Shown here: one piece after another, positions 1-9,675 of the stretch
Position numbering within the stretch: the stretch's first letter is position 1
How the letters are laid out: each line of letters opens with the position of its first letter
Assembly (NCBI GenBank): GCA_946480785.1
Contig: CAMLLD010000111.1
Coordinates: 1-14,387 of the forward strand
Length of the DNA: 14,387 nucleotides
DNA from: an uncultured Blastocatellia bacterium
GTDB taxonomy: Bacteria; Acidobacteriota; Blastocatellia; Pyrinomonadales; Pyrinomonadaceae
Direction: 5' to 3'
Position numbers and translations under genes: made by a program
Notes under the pieces: model-generated
Database searches by the model: none
What the model saw: the letters and a program-made list of their open reading frames with translations, nothing else
What the model was told of the DNA's origin: nothing

Positions 1-1371
<1,371 letters not shown>

Positions 1372-1373
1372 TT

Positions 1374-3593
1374 CTATCTCTCCACCACCTCAAACTTCGC
1401 TTCGATCACGTCCTGTGAGTTCGATCCAACCATCACGCGAAACTCGCCCGGCTCGACCACGAACCGCATATCGCGGTTCCAAAACGCAAGCTGATCGCGC
1501 GTCAACGTAAACTCAACGCGCCGCTTTTCGCCCCGCAGCAACGTCACCCGCTGAAAGCCCTTCAACTCTTTCACCGGCCGCGTCATCGACGCCACCACGT
1601 CGCGAATGTAGAGTTGGACCACTTCATCACCTGCCCGCCCGCCGGTGTTCTCGACGTCAACACTCACCGTCAACTTGTCCGAGGCCAGCATTCGCGGCGC
1701 ACTCAATTGCAGATTAGAGATCTTGAAAGTCGTGTAACTGAGGCCGTAACCAAAAGGGAACTGCGGCGTCCACGGCATGTCGAAATACTTCGACGTGTAA
1801 CGATTCTCCGCTTCCGGCGGCCGGCCCGTGTTCATGTGGTTGTAATAAATCGGCACCTGGCCCACAAAGCGCGGAAACGTCACCGGCAGTTTGCCGCCCG
1901 GATTCACATCACCAAACAACACATCCGCGATCGCATTACCGGATTGCGTCCCGGCCATCCACGCTTCCAGAATCGACGGCACATTCTCGGCGGCCCAACC
2001 GATTGTCAGCGGCCGTCCATTCACCAGCACAACCACCGTCGGCTTACCGGTCGCCTGAATCGCTTTCACGAGATCCATTTGCCGCCCGGGCAAATCGAGT
2101 GAAGCGTGCGACGCCGCCTCGCCAACCATGTCGGCGCTCTCACCGACAAAGACGAGTGCAACATCAGAGTTCTTCGCGAGCGCGACTGCTTGCGCGAATC
2201 CCGCCGTCGAGTCGTCTTTGATCTCGCAACCCTTCGCATACCCTACCTTGGTTTGCTCACCCACCTTCGCCTTGATGCCAGCGAGCGGCGTGACCGTGTT
2301 TTCCTCGCGGCCGTCGCCGGCCCACCAGCCGAGCGGCGCGCGCCGATCATCCGCCAGTGGTCCAATCACGGCGATCGATTTCACTGAGTTTTTATCGAGC
2401 GGCAACACGCCACCATCATTCTTCAACAACACCATCGAACGCGCCGCGCCCTGCCGCGCCAGAGTCAAACTGTCAGGCCGAAGCAACGACTGCGGCTCGC
2501 GCGCTTCGTCAGTGTAAGGATTAGCAAACAGCCCGAGCCGAAACTTAATGCGCAAGATGCGTCGCACCGCTTCATCGATCGTCGCTTGCGAGAGTTTCCG
2601 CTGCTCGAGCAGACGTGCGCCAAACTCATTGTAACTACGGCTCACCATCTCCATGTCGACGCCGGCATTCAACGCGAGCGCCGCCGCCTGTTCTTCATTC
2701 GCCGCTACGCCGTGGTTGATCAGCTCGCGCACCGAGGTGTAATCACTGACGACGAAACCATCAAACTTCCACTCGTTTCGCAGCACCTTCGTCAACGTAA
2801 ACTCGTTCGCCGAAGCCGGCACGCCGTTGATCGCATTGAACGAGCTCATCAACGTTCCCACGCCCGCATCAACGGCGGCCTTGAATGGCGGAAAGTAGAT
2901 CTCGCGCAACGTGTTCTCAGAAAGATCGGTCGTGTTGTAATCGCGTCCGCCTTCAGCCGCGCCGTACGCGACCCAGTGCTTCGCGCACGCGAGAATCTTG
3001 TCGGCCGCGCTGTAGTCCGCACCTTGAAAACCACGCACGCGAGCCGCGGCAAAAGCAGCGCCGAGAAACGGATCTTCGCCCGAGCCTTCAGAGATGCGTC
3101 CCCAACGCGGATCGCGCGCGATGTCGAGCATCGGCGCAAACGTCCAGCGCAAACCCGCGTTGTTTGCTTCCTGCGCGGCAACCGCTGCCGAGCGCTCGGC
3201 CAAAGCGGGATCCCAACTAGCCGCCTCGCCAAGCGGGATCGGAAAGATTGTGCGATACCCGTGAATGACGTCGAATCCGAACAACAACGGAATCTTCAAC
3301 CGCGACTCCGTCATCGCCACACGCTGAAGCTGATTGGTTCGCTGCGCGCCGCGAACGTTCAACGTCGATCCGAGCAAGCCTTTACGAACGAGATCGACGT
3401 GCTCGGGACGATAGTTTCCATTTGCTTCGCCGTCGAGTTGCTGGAGTTGGCCCAACTTCTCCGCCAACGTCATCTTCGCGAGCAGCGCGTTGACTTGCTG
3501 CTCGACATTGCGCGGCCGCTGCGACCGCACGGGTGCGATGGCCGCCAGTAAAAAACAGGCGGCCACCAGGACAATTAAGCTGAGTCGTTTCAT
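1374..3593 (-). CDS. bglX: Periplasmic beta-glucosidase, GH3 (BglX-like)
   Basis: This retaining beta-glucosidase hydrolyses terminal beta-glucosyl residues from oligosaccharides, probably in the periplasm. It has 739 residues, close to E. coli BglX (765). Residues 1-24 are a signal peptide. The GH3 N-terminal TIM barrel spans about 30-355, with RWGRISEG and GEDP (163-174), KHWVAYG (205-211) and the nucleophile Asp284 in FVVSDYTSV. The C-terminal sandwich domain is at about 385-590, where Glu492 in VGEAASH occupies the general acid/base site of BglX. A fibronectin III-like domain lies at about 645-715. Similarity to BglX continues through NTGRPPEAENRYTSKYFD and FPFGYGLSYTTF. The ATG lies 6 nt after the receptor stop and has no Shine-Dalgarno, so translation is probably coupled to the receptor gene. 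The downstream GH144-like gene starts 2 nt after the stop. Sophorose and short beta-1,2-gluco-oligosaccharides are plausible substrates given the neighbour; this is inferred. Confidence 0.93.
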   Translation of the reverse strand: MKRLSLIVLVAACFLLAAIAPVRSQRPRNVEQQVNALLAKMTLAEKLGQLQQLDGEANGNYRPEHVDLVRKGLLGSTLNVRGAQRTNQLQRVAMTESRLKIPLLFGFDVIHGYRTIFPIPLGEAASWDPALAERSAAVAAQEANNAGLRWTFAPMLDIARDPRWGRISEGSGEDPFLGAAFAAARVRGFQGADYSAADKILACAKHWVAYGAAEGGRDYNTTDLSENTLREIYFPPFKAAVDAGVGTLMSSFNAINGVPASANEFTLTKVLRNEWKFDGFVVSDYTSVRELINHGVAANEEQAAALALNAGVDMEMVSRSYNEFGARLLEQRKLSQATIDEAVRRILRIKFRLGLFANPYTDEAREPQSLLRPDSLTLARQGAARSMVLLKNDGGVLPLDKNSVKSIAVIGPLADDRRAPLGWWAGDGREENTVTPLAGIKAKVGEQTKVGYAKGCEIKDDSTAGFAQAVALAKNSDVALVFVGESADMVGEAASHASLDLPGRQMDLVKAIQATGKPTVVVLVNGRPLTIGWAAENVPSILEAWMAGTQSGNAIADVLFGDVNPGGKLPVTFPRFVGQVPIYYNHMNTGRPPEAENRYTSKYFDMPWTPQFPFGYGLSYTTFKISNLQLSAPRMLASDKLTVSVDVENTGGRAGDEVVQLYIRDVVASMTRPVKELKGFQRVTLLRGEKRRVEFTLTRDQLAFWNRDMRFVVEPGEFRVMVGSNSQDVIEAKFEVVER

Positions 3594-3599
3594 TTGTAG

Positions 3600-6500
3600 T
3601 TAGAAGTTAAATCGCGCTTGCAATTCAACGACGCGACCGGCGAGCGCGCGTTGCGCGCGGCCAAAGTCAGGATTGTCGACGTTCGGCGAAAAGAAACCGA
3701 ACGGCGCCAGGTTCAGGTTGTTGAAGACGTTGAAAGCGTTGGCCTTCACTTCGAGAAACGTGCCTTCACCAAGAAATGCAGGCATGCCGAACCGCTTGGC
3801 AAGACTCATGTCGACCGCGAAGAACCTTGGACCACGAAACGAATTGCGCCCGATGCCCGGCAACAGCGTTCCGGTCGGATTGTTTGGATCGAAGTACTTC
3901 AAACCGCCCCCGGGAAAGTTGCCGCCGGGCCGAATGAACGCGTCGTTACTCGTGTCGTCAAGCGCACCGCCGAAGTAGTGCGGCGGACGCGACGGACAGA
4001 TGAAGTCCTGCGAACCCGGCGCGCGCACGCATTGACCGGTGTGCGGCGTCCACGGAAAACCGGTGTGCCATTGCAAAATACCGTCAATCTGCCAGCCGCC
4101 GAATGCCTTGCCGACAAAATCGTGACGGTGATTCAGGAACGGAATGTCCCACAAACCCGACAATGCAAAGTTATGACGCACGTCGTAATCCGATGGCCCA
4201 CGTTCCTGGCGCAGGTCCTGCGGAAACGTCTGGTTCGTCACTGCGCCCGGCCCTTCATTCGACAACGTGTCAATGCTCTTGGCCCAACGATACAGCGCGT
4301 CGAACTGAAAGCCGCGCGAGAAGCGACGCGTGAGCCGCGCGTTCATCGCGTTGAAGTTTGCATTCACGTCCGGTGTCGGAATGTAGACTGCGAAAGCAAA
4401 GAAGTCTGCCGGAATTACCGGTTGGACCAGCCGCTGATTCACGAGCCGAATCAATTTATGACTCGAGCTGCCCTGATAACCGACGTCGGCCGCGAGCTGA
4501 AACGGCAGCTCGTATTGAATGTCGAACGAATAGCCGTAGACGTAAGGAATCGGCGTATCGGCGCGCGCGCCGTAGACTTCAACGGTGCGACCGACCGGTG
4601 CGCCGGTTGCCGGATCGATACCCACTGCGAGTGCGGGATTGGGCGCAAAGCTGAACGGCGAAGTGCTCGCGCCGAGCTCGTAAAGAATCTGGCCGTTAAC
4701 GAAGGGAGTGCCGAAATCCGTCGACGCAGTGCCACAGCAGATCGAGTAACGCGCGAAGAACGGTGGATTGCCGCGCGTGTTGGAAAAGACCACCTGCTCG
4801 ATGCGGTTGTAATAGATGCCCGCGCCGCCGCGCAACACCAGCTTGTCGCGGAAACGTCCGGGACTCCACGCGAACCCCAAACGGGGCGCAAAGTTATTGC
4901 GATCCGGGTTATAGAGGTGATCGGTCGGCTCGACGCGCGCGCCGGCCAGTCCACCGTTTGGTCCAAAGATGAAATTCGAGACGCGATTGTCGCGCTCGGA
5001 AAGCACGTTGAAGTATTCGTAACGCAGACCGAGGTTGAGCGTGAAATTCGGTCTTACTTTCCAATCGTCCTGCGCGTAAAGAGCGTAACCACCGCTGCGA
5101 AAATGTCGTTGCGCATCAGCGGGACCACCAGTCTCCGGATCGGCGTTGATCTGATAGAAGATCGGCGTGTCGTTCGCGAGGTTGAATATACCGGAGAAGC
5201 TGTACAGCGGTCGCGAGGCGCCGTTGAGATTGTCGTCGTTCAATTCCTTTCGAAACTCGCCGCCGAAGTTGAATCCGTGATTGCCGCGAACGTAGCTGAA
5301 CTTGTCGCGAAACTCGAAGGTGCGCTCGGAAAAGATTCCCGGCGTCGTTTCCGATTGGTTCGCGCCGAAGCGAATGCGGCGGCCGTCAGTCAACATGCCT
5401 TCGACTTCAACGCGCGGAATGCCGAAGTTTGTTTGACTCGACGACTCGATCTCGTTGTACTTGAACTGCGTGAAATTGAAGCGCACTTCGTTCAGCGCGC
5501 GGGGCGAAAAGATGTGGTTGTAAAGCGCGGTGAGCGCCGTGTTGTGCGGTGAGCTCGTGATGTCAGCCTGCGGCCGCGCCGCTGCGCCCGTGTCACTGCC
5601 GACGAAGAAACTCCGCGTCAGATAAGTGCTGAACGCAAACTGATCGTTGGAGCCCGGCGTGAAGTCAAAGCGCGCGTTGTATTGCTTGGGCCGGTTGGTG
5701 GTCGGCGCGGCAATGATCACTTTCTGAATGTCGGGGATGCCGTCGAGTCCATTGCCGCCGGGACTGCTCAACGGCACATACTGGCCCAGTGCCAACGAAG
5801 GTGAGCCGATGTCGAGTCCGCCACCGACGACCTGGCAGGGAAAACTACCGAGCACGTCCGTGCACGACGGCGTCAACACCGCGGCGATGCGTGGCAGAAC
5901 ACCGCTGCTCGCGAGGATCGCCGCCGTGACGCCGCCTGCTCTCGAAGCGAGCACTGCCTGACGAAATTGCGGCGTCTCCACATACTGCGTTGAGGGAATA
6001 GTCGAGTTCTCACGCAGCGCCTCGTAAGACAAGAAGAAGAACGCGCGGTTCCGGCCGCTGTGAACTACTGGTCCACCTTCACCGAAGTGCGGGAAGAAGA
6101 GTGGTCCACCGAGACTGCCGCCATACTGCCGGAAGAAACGTTCGACTCGTTCGGTGAATCCGCGACCAAAATCATTCGGATACTTATTAAAGGCGTTGAG
6201 CTTCGGGCTGTTGTATTTGAAAAACGCGCTGCCGTGAAAATTATTCGTGCCATTCTGTGAGACTACTTTGATCTGCGCGCCCGAGCTGCGGCCGTCTTCG
6301 GCCGAATACGTCGTTGAGGAAATCTGAATCTCTTTCACCGACTCCTGGTTCGGAGTAACGACCGCCGCGCCGCCGTGCGTCAGGCTGTTCACGCTGACAC
6401 CGTCGATCTGAAAACTGTTCGCCGTGACGCGTTGGCCGTTAGCGCTGATCTGCGGTTGGTTTTCGGCCTGGAAGATCGAGTTGTTGGAGCCGCCTGGTCC

Positions 6501-7064
6501 AGTGTCGGAACCGGAGTTCGGCAGCCCCGAAGAATTGCCGTTGCCGCCGCGCGCAGCATCGCCGAAGATGCCCGGCGTCAGTCGAATGAGTTCGTACGGA
6601 TCACGTCCCGCTTGCGGCAACCGCTTCACTTCGAGTGGCGTGATCGCTTTGGCCACGTTTGCGTTTTCGGTTTGCAGTTGCGTGACTGCTTCATCTGTGA
6701 TCGTGACGGTAGCGGTGACTTCGCCGATCTCGAGAATCACGTCTGCGCCCTGGACAGTTTCAGCGGCAACGTCGACGTTCTCCGCGAGACTCTTTTTGTA
6801 ACCCTGCTTCTCGACCGTCAATTCATACTTGCCGGGCGCGAGGCCGACGATGCGATAGAAGCCTTCGTCGTTCGTGGTGACTTCCTGCGTCTTGCCGGTC
6901 TCGAGTTGTTTGAGCGTGACGGTTGCGCCGGGTACGAGCGCGCCGTTGGAATCGGAAATCGTGCCTTGAATGCCGGCTCGAAATTGAGCCTGGGCGGTGA
7001 TCATGGCAAACAACAAGAAAAGCCCGCAGGCGACCGTGCGGGCAAAAGTGCTGCTTAGCGACAT
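3600..7064 (-). CDS. TonB-dependent receptor, Oar-like with carboxypeptidase-regulatory domain
   Basis: This outer-membrane beta-barrel of 1154 residues probably imports oligosaccharides using energy from TonB/ExbBD. Residues 1-27 are a signal peptide ending AQAQ. A carboxypeptidase-regulatory-like Ig domain spans about 28-115 (IQGTISDSNGALVPGATVTL; EGFYRIVGLAPGKYELTV). The plug spans about 125-260 (KRLPQAGRDPYELIRLTPGI; ANGQRVTANSFQIDGVSVN; SSGAQIKVVSQNGTNNFHGS), and the rest is barrel, ending in ARFNF with the C-terminal Phe typical of outer-membrane proteins. I chose the ATG at 7064 over a longer frame to 7145 because GGAGG lies 8 nt upstream (7073-7077) and the signal peptide begins right there. 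It is first in an operon with the GH3 and GH144-like genes. No SusD-type partner is present, which fits Acidobacteriota receptors of this type. Family is certain; the substrate is inferred from the operon. Confidence 0.93.
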   Translation of the reverse strand: MSLSSTFARTVACGLFLLFAMITAQAQFRAGIQGTISDSNGALVPGATVTLKQLETGKTQEVTTNDEGFYRIVGLAPGKYELTVEKQGYKKSLAENVDVAAETVQGADVILEIGEVTATVTITDEAVTQLQTENANVAKAITPLEVKRLPQAGRDPYELIRLTPGIFGDAARGGNGNSSGLPNSGSDTGPGGSNNSIFQAENQPQISANGQRVTANSFQIDGVSVNSLTHGGAAVVTPNQESVKEIQISSTTYSAEDGRSSGAQIKVVSQNGTNNFHGSAFFKYNSPKLNAFNKYPNDFGRGFTERVERFFRQYGGSLGGPLFFPHFGEGGPVVHSGRNRAFFFLSYEALRENSTIPSTQYVETPQFRQAVLASRAGGVTAAILASSGVLPRIAAVLTPSCTDVLGSFPCQVVGGGLDIGSPSLALGQYVPLSSPGGNGLDGIPDIQKVIIAAPTTNRPKQYNARFDFTPGSNDQFAFSTYLTRSFFVGSDTGAAARPQADITSSPHNTALTALYNHIFSPRALNEVRFNFTQFKYNEIESSSQTNFGIPRVEVEGMLTDGRRIRFGANQSETTPGIFSERTFEFRDKFSYVRGNHGFNFGGEFRKELNDDNLNGASRPLYSFSGIFNLANDTPIFYQINADPETGGPADAQRHFRSGGYALYAQDDWKVRPNFTLNLGLRYEYFNVLSERDNRVSNFIFGPNGGLAGARVEPTDHLYNPDRNNFAPRLGFAWSPGRFRDKLVLRGGAGIYYNRIEQVVFSNTRGNPPFFARYSICCGTASTDFGTPFVNGQILYELGASTSPFSFAPNPALAVGIDPATGAPVGRTVEVYGARADTPIPYVYGYSFDIQYELPFQLAADVGYQGSSSHKLIRLVNQRLVQPVIPADFFAFAVYIPTPDVNANFNAMNARLTRRFSRGFQFDALYRWAKSIDTLSNEGPGAVTNQTFPQDLRQERGPSDYDVRHNFALSGLWDIPFLNHRHDFVGKAFGGWQIDGILQWHTGFPWTPHTGQCVRAPGSQDFICPSRPPHYFGGALDDTSNDAFIRPGGNFPGGGLKYFDPNNPTGTLLPGIGRNSFRGPRFFAVDMSLAKRFGMPAFLGEGTFLEVKANAFNVFNNLNLAPFGFFSPNVDNPDFGRAQRALAGRVVELQARFNF

Positions 7065-7221
7065 TGCAAGAGCCTCCGTGCTTGTTTGGCCTGTTAAGTT
7101 GTGTTCGCAGATCGGGAGACGCTGCCTGGTTGAACCACTAACCAATGGCGGAGCATTCTATCTCGCCGATCTGGAAGATAGAAGTGTTCTTTTTGTCACT
7201 GCGAGTTAAGATCAGCGGTCC
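7065..7221. promoter_or_regulatory. Divergent promoter region, receptor operon / PPTase
   Basis: This is the only sizeable non-coding stretch in the window (157 bp). Toward the receptor it has a strong GGAGG ribosome site (7073-7077) and a possible -10 box, TAGAAT, on the minus strand at 7160-7155, with no good -35. Toward the PPTase, TAAGAT at 7207-7212 ends 9 nt before the ATG, and there is no clear Shine-Dalgarno. Between them lies an 11-bp odd palindrome at 7127-7137. The boxes are matched by eye only. Confidence 0.45.
7127..7137. promoter_or_regulatory. Possible operator palindrome TGGTTGAACCA
   Basis: This is a perfect 11-bp inverted repeat (TGGTT, central G, AACCA). Further ACCAC and ACCAA half-sites follow at about 7135-7144. 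It would fall just downstream of the candidate receptor-operon -10 box, a position where a repressor could block transcription. Short palindromes also occur by chance, so this is a weak call. Confidence 0.25.
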
Positions 7222-7956
7222 ATGTGGTCATCTGCGCCGGAATCGTTGTCGTTGTTGAGTGGTGAAGTACACGTGTGGCGTGCGCGTCTGGAGCAGCCGC
7301 AGGAGGTGCAGGACGAACTTCTGCGTACGTTGGACCTTGACGAACGCGAGCGCGCCGACCGGTTTCATTTCGAGAAGCACCGGCGTCGTTTTATCCTGGG
7401 CCGCGGTTTTTTGCGGCTGTTGTTGGGCCGTTATCTGAAGATCGCGCCGGAGGAAGTGCGTTTCGCGTACGGTCCATACGGAAAGCCGTCGCTCGCGGAC
7501 GAGCACGGCGCGAGTCGTTTGCGATTCAATGCGTCGCATTCGCACGAGCTGGCGATCTACGGATTCGTGGAGGACCGAACGATCGGCGTAGACGTCGAGT
7601 ACAACAAACCCGAGTTTGCGGGTGAAGACATCGCGCGCCACTTCTTCTCGGCTTACGAAGTAACGAAGTTGATGGCCTTGCCCGAGAGCGAACGGACCGC
7701 TGCGTTCTTTCGTTGCTGGACGCGCAAGGAAGCGTACATCAAGGCGCTCGGGAGCGGGTTGTCGCATCCGTTGGACAAGTTTGACGTGACCCTCGGACCG
7801 GACGAACCTGCGGCGTTGATCCGCGATTACCGCGACGCGCAAGCAACCTCGCGCTGGTCGATGTTCAACCTCGAACTCGAGAGTTACGCGGGAGCGGTCG
7901 TTGTCGAGAGCGTTAGCGTAGTTGGTGTGCGAACATTCGACTGCCCGACGCGGTGA
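7222..7956 (+). CDS. 4'-phosphopantetheinyl transferase, Sfp type
   Basis: This cytoplasmic enzyme moves the 4'-phosphopantetheine arm from coenzyme A to a serine on acyl- or peptidyl-carrier proteins. At 244 residues it is the usual length for the Sfp/Gsp/HetI group. The signature runs in order: YGPYGKP (83-89), FNASHSHE (102-109), the Mg-binding GVDVEY (122-127, Asp124 and Glu126) and FRCWTRKEAYIKALGSGL (163-180, with Trp166, Lys169, Glu170 and Lys174). Divergent to the receptor operon; no polyketide, NRPS or fatty-acid gene is nearby, so its carrier protein is not visible here. The ATG at 7222 places the usual N-terminal EVHVWRA at 15-21 and has no strong ribosome site. The last 44 bp overlap the end of the convergent beta-propeller gene. 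Family assignment is very secure; a symbol such as sfp or hetI cannot be chosen. Confidence 0.93.
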   Translation: MWSSAPESLSLLSGEVHVWRARLEQPQEVQDELLRTLDLDERERADRFHFEKHRRRFILGRGFLRLLLGRYLKIAPEEVRFAYGPYGKPSLADEHGASRLRFNASHSHELAIYGFVEDRTIGVDVEYNKPEFAGEDIARHFFSAYEVTKLMALPESERTAAFFRCWTRKEAYIKALGSGLSHPLDKFDVTLGPDEPAALIRDYRDAQATSRWSMFNLELESYAGAVVVESVSVVGVRTFDCPTR

Positions 7957-9634
7957 ACATCAAGCCGAGCGCTTCGTCAGTCACAAATCTTTCATCGAGA
8001 TCCGAGAGCCTCACTTCACGCTCCGTGTGGCCGCTGTTCACGTTTACTCCTGCCAGGCCGTTGCCGTCGCGCGTGTCGAGATCCGTGTAGAAGTACATCC
8101 ACTGACCGCGCAACGCTGCGAGCCGATCGCGGTGCCAGAGAAAATGCGATAAGCGATCGAGTTGGCTCGACGGATCGACGCGATCGAGTATGCCGTAACG
8201 TTTGAGCTGGCGTCCGGGATAGTTAGGCCGGCGCGACGCGGTGGCTAACGTTTGCAGGTTTGTGATCGACGAACGCGCTCCGAGACCCGACCAACTCAAG
8301 CCCGCTGCTGCACGCGCGATCTGCGCGCCGCGAAACGCCGTGACCGCCGTTCCGCCATAACGAAAGTAGAGCGACGCAGCGCGCGAGGCGATCGCTGCGA
8401 TCGTGCGGAAGATACCTCGGCCCGGCGGCGTGTGCCGAGCGCGCCACAACTCGCGACCGCTCGCCGGATCGAAACCCGCTATCTCCGATTGTCCGCCGAT
8501 GACGATGTCGCCGCGTTCGTTCAATAGTCCAAACGACGCGTGCTCGATCTTGTGCGAGACGCGCTGCGTGCGTTTGCCGGTGCGCGCATCGACAAAGATC
8601 AGATCGTCGCGATCGGCAAGCGCGAAAACGCCCGGCCCGGGGATCAGTAAATTCGTGATGCCTTTGTCCGCGCCTTTGTAACGCCAGAGCACCTTGCCGT
8701 TGCGCGTGTCGATCGCGCTCACGCCGTATGGGCCACGCTCGACGTTGTCGCCGTCTTTGAGGCGCGTGAACTGTCCGCCGGTGCGCACGTAAAGCACGTC
8801 GCCGAAGAGGAACATCTCCGGCGTGAGGCCGAGATCTTTTGCTTCCCATTCGGTGTCGCCGGTTTCGCGTGAGATGGCGCGCACGCGGCCGTGGCCGGAA
8901 ACGTAGATGACGTCGCGGTCGAAGATCGGCTCGGCTTCGGTCAGCGCGAGACCGTCTTCGTTGACGCGATACTTCTCACGCAGACGCGCTTTGCCGCTGC
9001 GCGCGTCGAATGAAGTCACGCCTTCGTAAAAGAGATAGAGACGATTGTCGATGAAGACGGGCGGATAGTAGTTGTCGAAGGTGTACTCGACTTCCTTGTC
9101 GGAGTCGGGCCAGCGCGTGGGCATCATCTCGACTTCGCTGACTTCGTACTTCCACAGTTCGTCGCCGGTTGCGAGATCGAGAACGTGCAACAGCGGATGG
9201 CGTTTGAAGCCGTCTTTGGCGCTGTTCTTCGCGTCTTTCGCCAGGACGACGGCGAGCAGGTTCGATGAGGGATCGACGGCCATCTGCATCACCGCGCCCT
9301 TGATCTTGTCGCTGCGCCAGATCGAGTTGCCGCTGATCAGATCGAGTGCTTCGATACGTGCTTTGTCGCCTTTTTCAAAGCTCACGAGCAGGAGGTCCGT
9401 GCCGGGAACGGGCGCGACGTCGGTTTCGTCGACGTCAACGTCTTTGCGGCGCCACAGCGTGTCACCGCTTGTGGCGTCGATCGCGTAGAGCGACTTCTCA
9501 GTGCCGACAATGAGGACACCGAGTTCGGTCGGTTGGTAGAAGCGAATGTCCTTGTCGAGTTTTGTGTTCCACTGAGCGGAAGTTTGCAAAGGAATGAAGA
9601 CAAGCAACAACAGCGCGGCACGAAGTAACCTCAT
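7913..9634 (-). CDS. Secreted PQQ-like beta-propeller repeat protein
   Basis: This exported protein of 573 residues has a signal peptide at 1-20 (RAALLLLVFIPLQTSAQ). Blades of the PQQ-enzyme-like propeller (PF13360 type) repeat the pattern 'Asp-x-x-[ST/N]-Gly-x-x-x-Trp': AIDATSGDTLWR, ALDLISGNSIWR, VLDLATGDELWK, AISRETGDTEWE, AIDTRNGKVLWR and FDPASGRELWRAR, plus degenerate copies at FDARSGKAR and VDARTGKRTQR. The region from about 430 to 540 lacks the motif. I see no dehydrogenase active-site features or BamB lipobox, so this is probably a binding or scaffold protein, not a quinoprotein enzyme. The ATG at 9634 was chosen because it begins the signal peptide; a longer frame to 9709 would run through the divergent gene. 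No Shine-Dalgarno is seen. TATGCT lies 6 nt upstream, suggesting a leaderless transcript. Function unknown. Confidence 0.85.
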   Translation of the reverse strand: MRLLRAALLLLVFIPLQTSAQWNTKLDKDIRFYQPTELGVLIVGTEKSLYAIDATSGDTLWRRKDVDVDETDVAPVPGTDLLLVSFEKGDKARIEALDLISGNSIWRSDKIKGAVMQMAVDPSSNLLAVVLAKDAKNSAKDGFKRHPLLHVLDLATGDELWKYEVSEVEMMPTRWPDSDKEVEYTFDNYYPPVFIDNRLYLFYEGVTSFDARSGKARLREKYRVNEDGLALTEAEPIFDRDVIYVSGHGRVRAISRETGDTEWEAKDLGLTPEMFLFGDVLYVRTGGQFTRLKDGDNVERGPYGVSAIDTRNGKVLWRYKGADKGITNLLIPGPGVFALADRDDLIFVDARTGKRTQRVSHKIEHASFGLLNERGDIVIGGQSEIAGFDPASGRELWRARHTPPGRGIFRTIAAIASRAASLYFRYGGTAVTAFRGAQIARAAAGLSWSGLGARSSITNLQTLATASRRPNYPGRQLKRYGILDRVDPSSQLDRLSHFLWHRDRLAALRGQWMYFYTDLDTRDGNGLAGVNVNSGHTEREVRLSDLDERFVTDEALGLMFTASGSRMFAHQLR

Positions 9635-9675
9635 GCGACTAGCATAACTCAGATCTGATATGCTTTGCCGTGCTG
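9635..9675. promoter_or_regulatory. Compact divergent promoter with central palindrome
   Basis: Only 41 bp separate the two divergent ATGs. The gap contains AGCATA (9641-9646, TATGCT on the minus strand), the perfect 10-bp palindrome TCAGATCTGA (9649-9658) and TATGCT (9659-9664, plus strand). Each TATGCT fits a TAnnnT -10 box, 6 nt before the minus-strand ATG and 5 or 11 nt before the plus-strand GTG (9670) or ATG (9676). Neither start has a Shine-Dalgarno and neither box has a recognisable -35. This layout suggests leaderless transcripts in both directions, with the palindrome as a shared operator. Confidence 0.45.

Noticed and set aside
2586..3551. Plus-strand open frame of 321 codons inside bglX
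   Set aside because: It is antisense to a well-conserved GH3 enzyme, is rich in Arg and His, and shows no domain; a shadow frame.
3618..5552. Long open frame (644 codons) on the plus strand inside the receptor gene
   Set aside because: It lies wholly antisense to a clear TonB-dependent receptor, has an Arg-rich composition with no recognisable domain, and is what GC-rich codon bias produces in the opposite frame.
7065..7145. N-terminal extension of the receptor to an upstream start at 7145
   Set aside because: The signal peptide starts at the internal ATG (7064), which has GGAGG 8 nt upstream; the extra 27 residues are not signal-like and would cover the promoter region.
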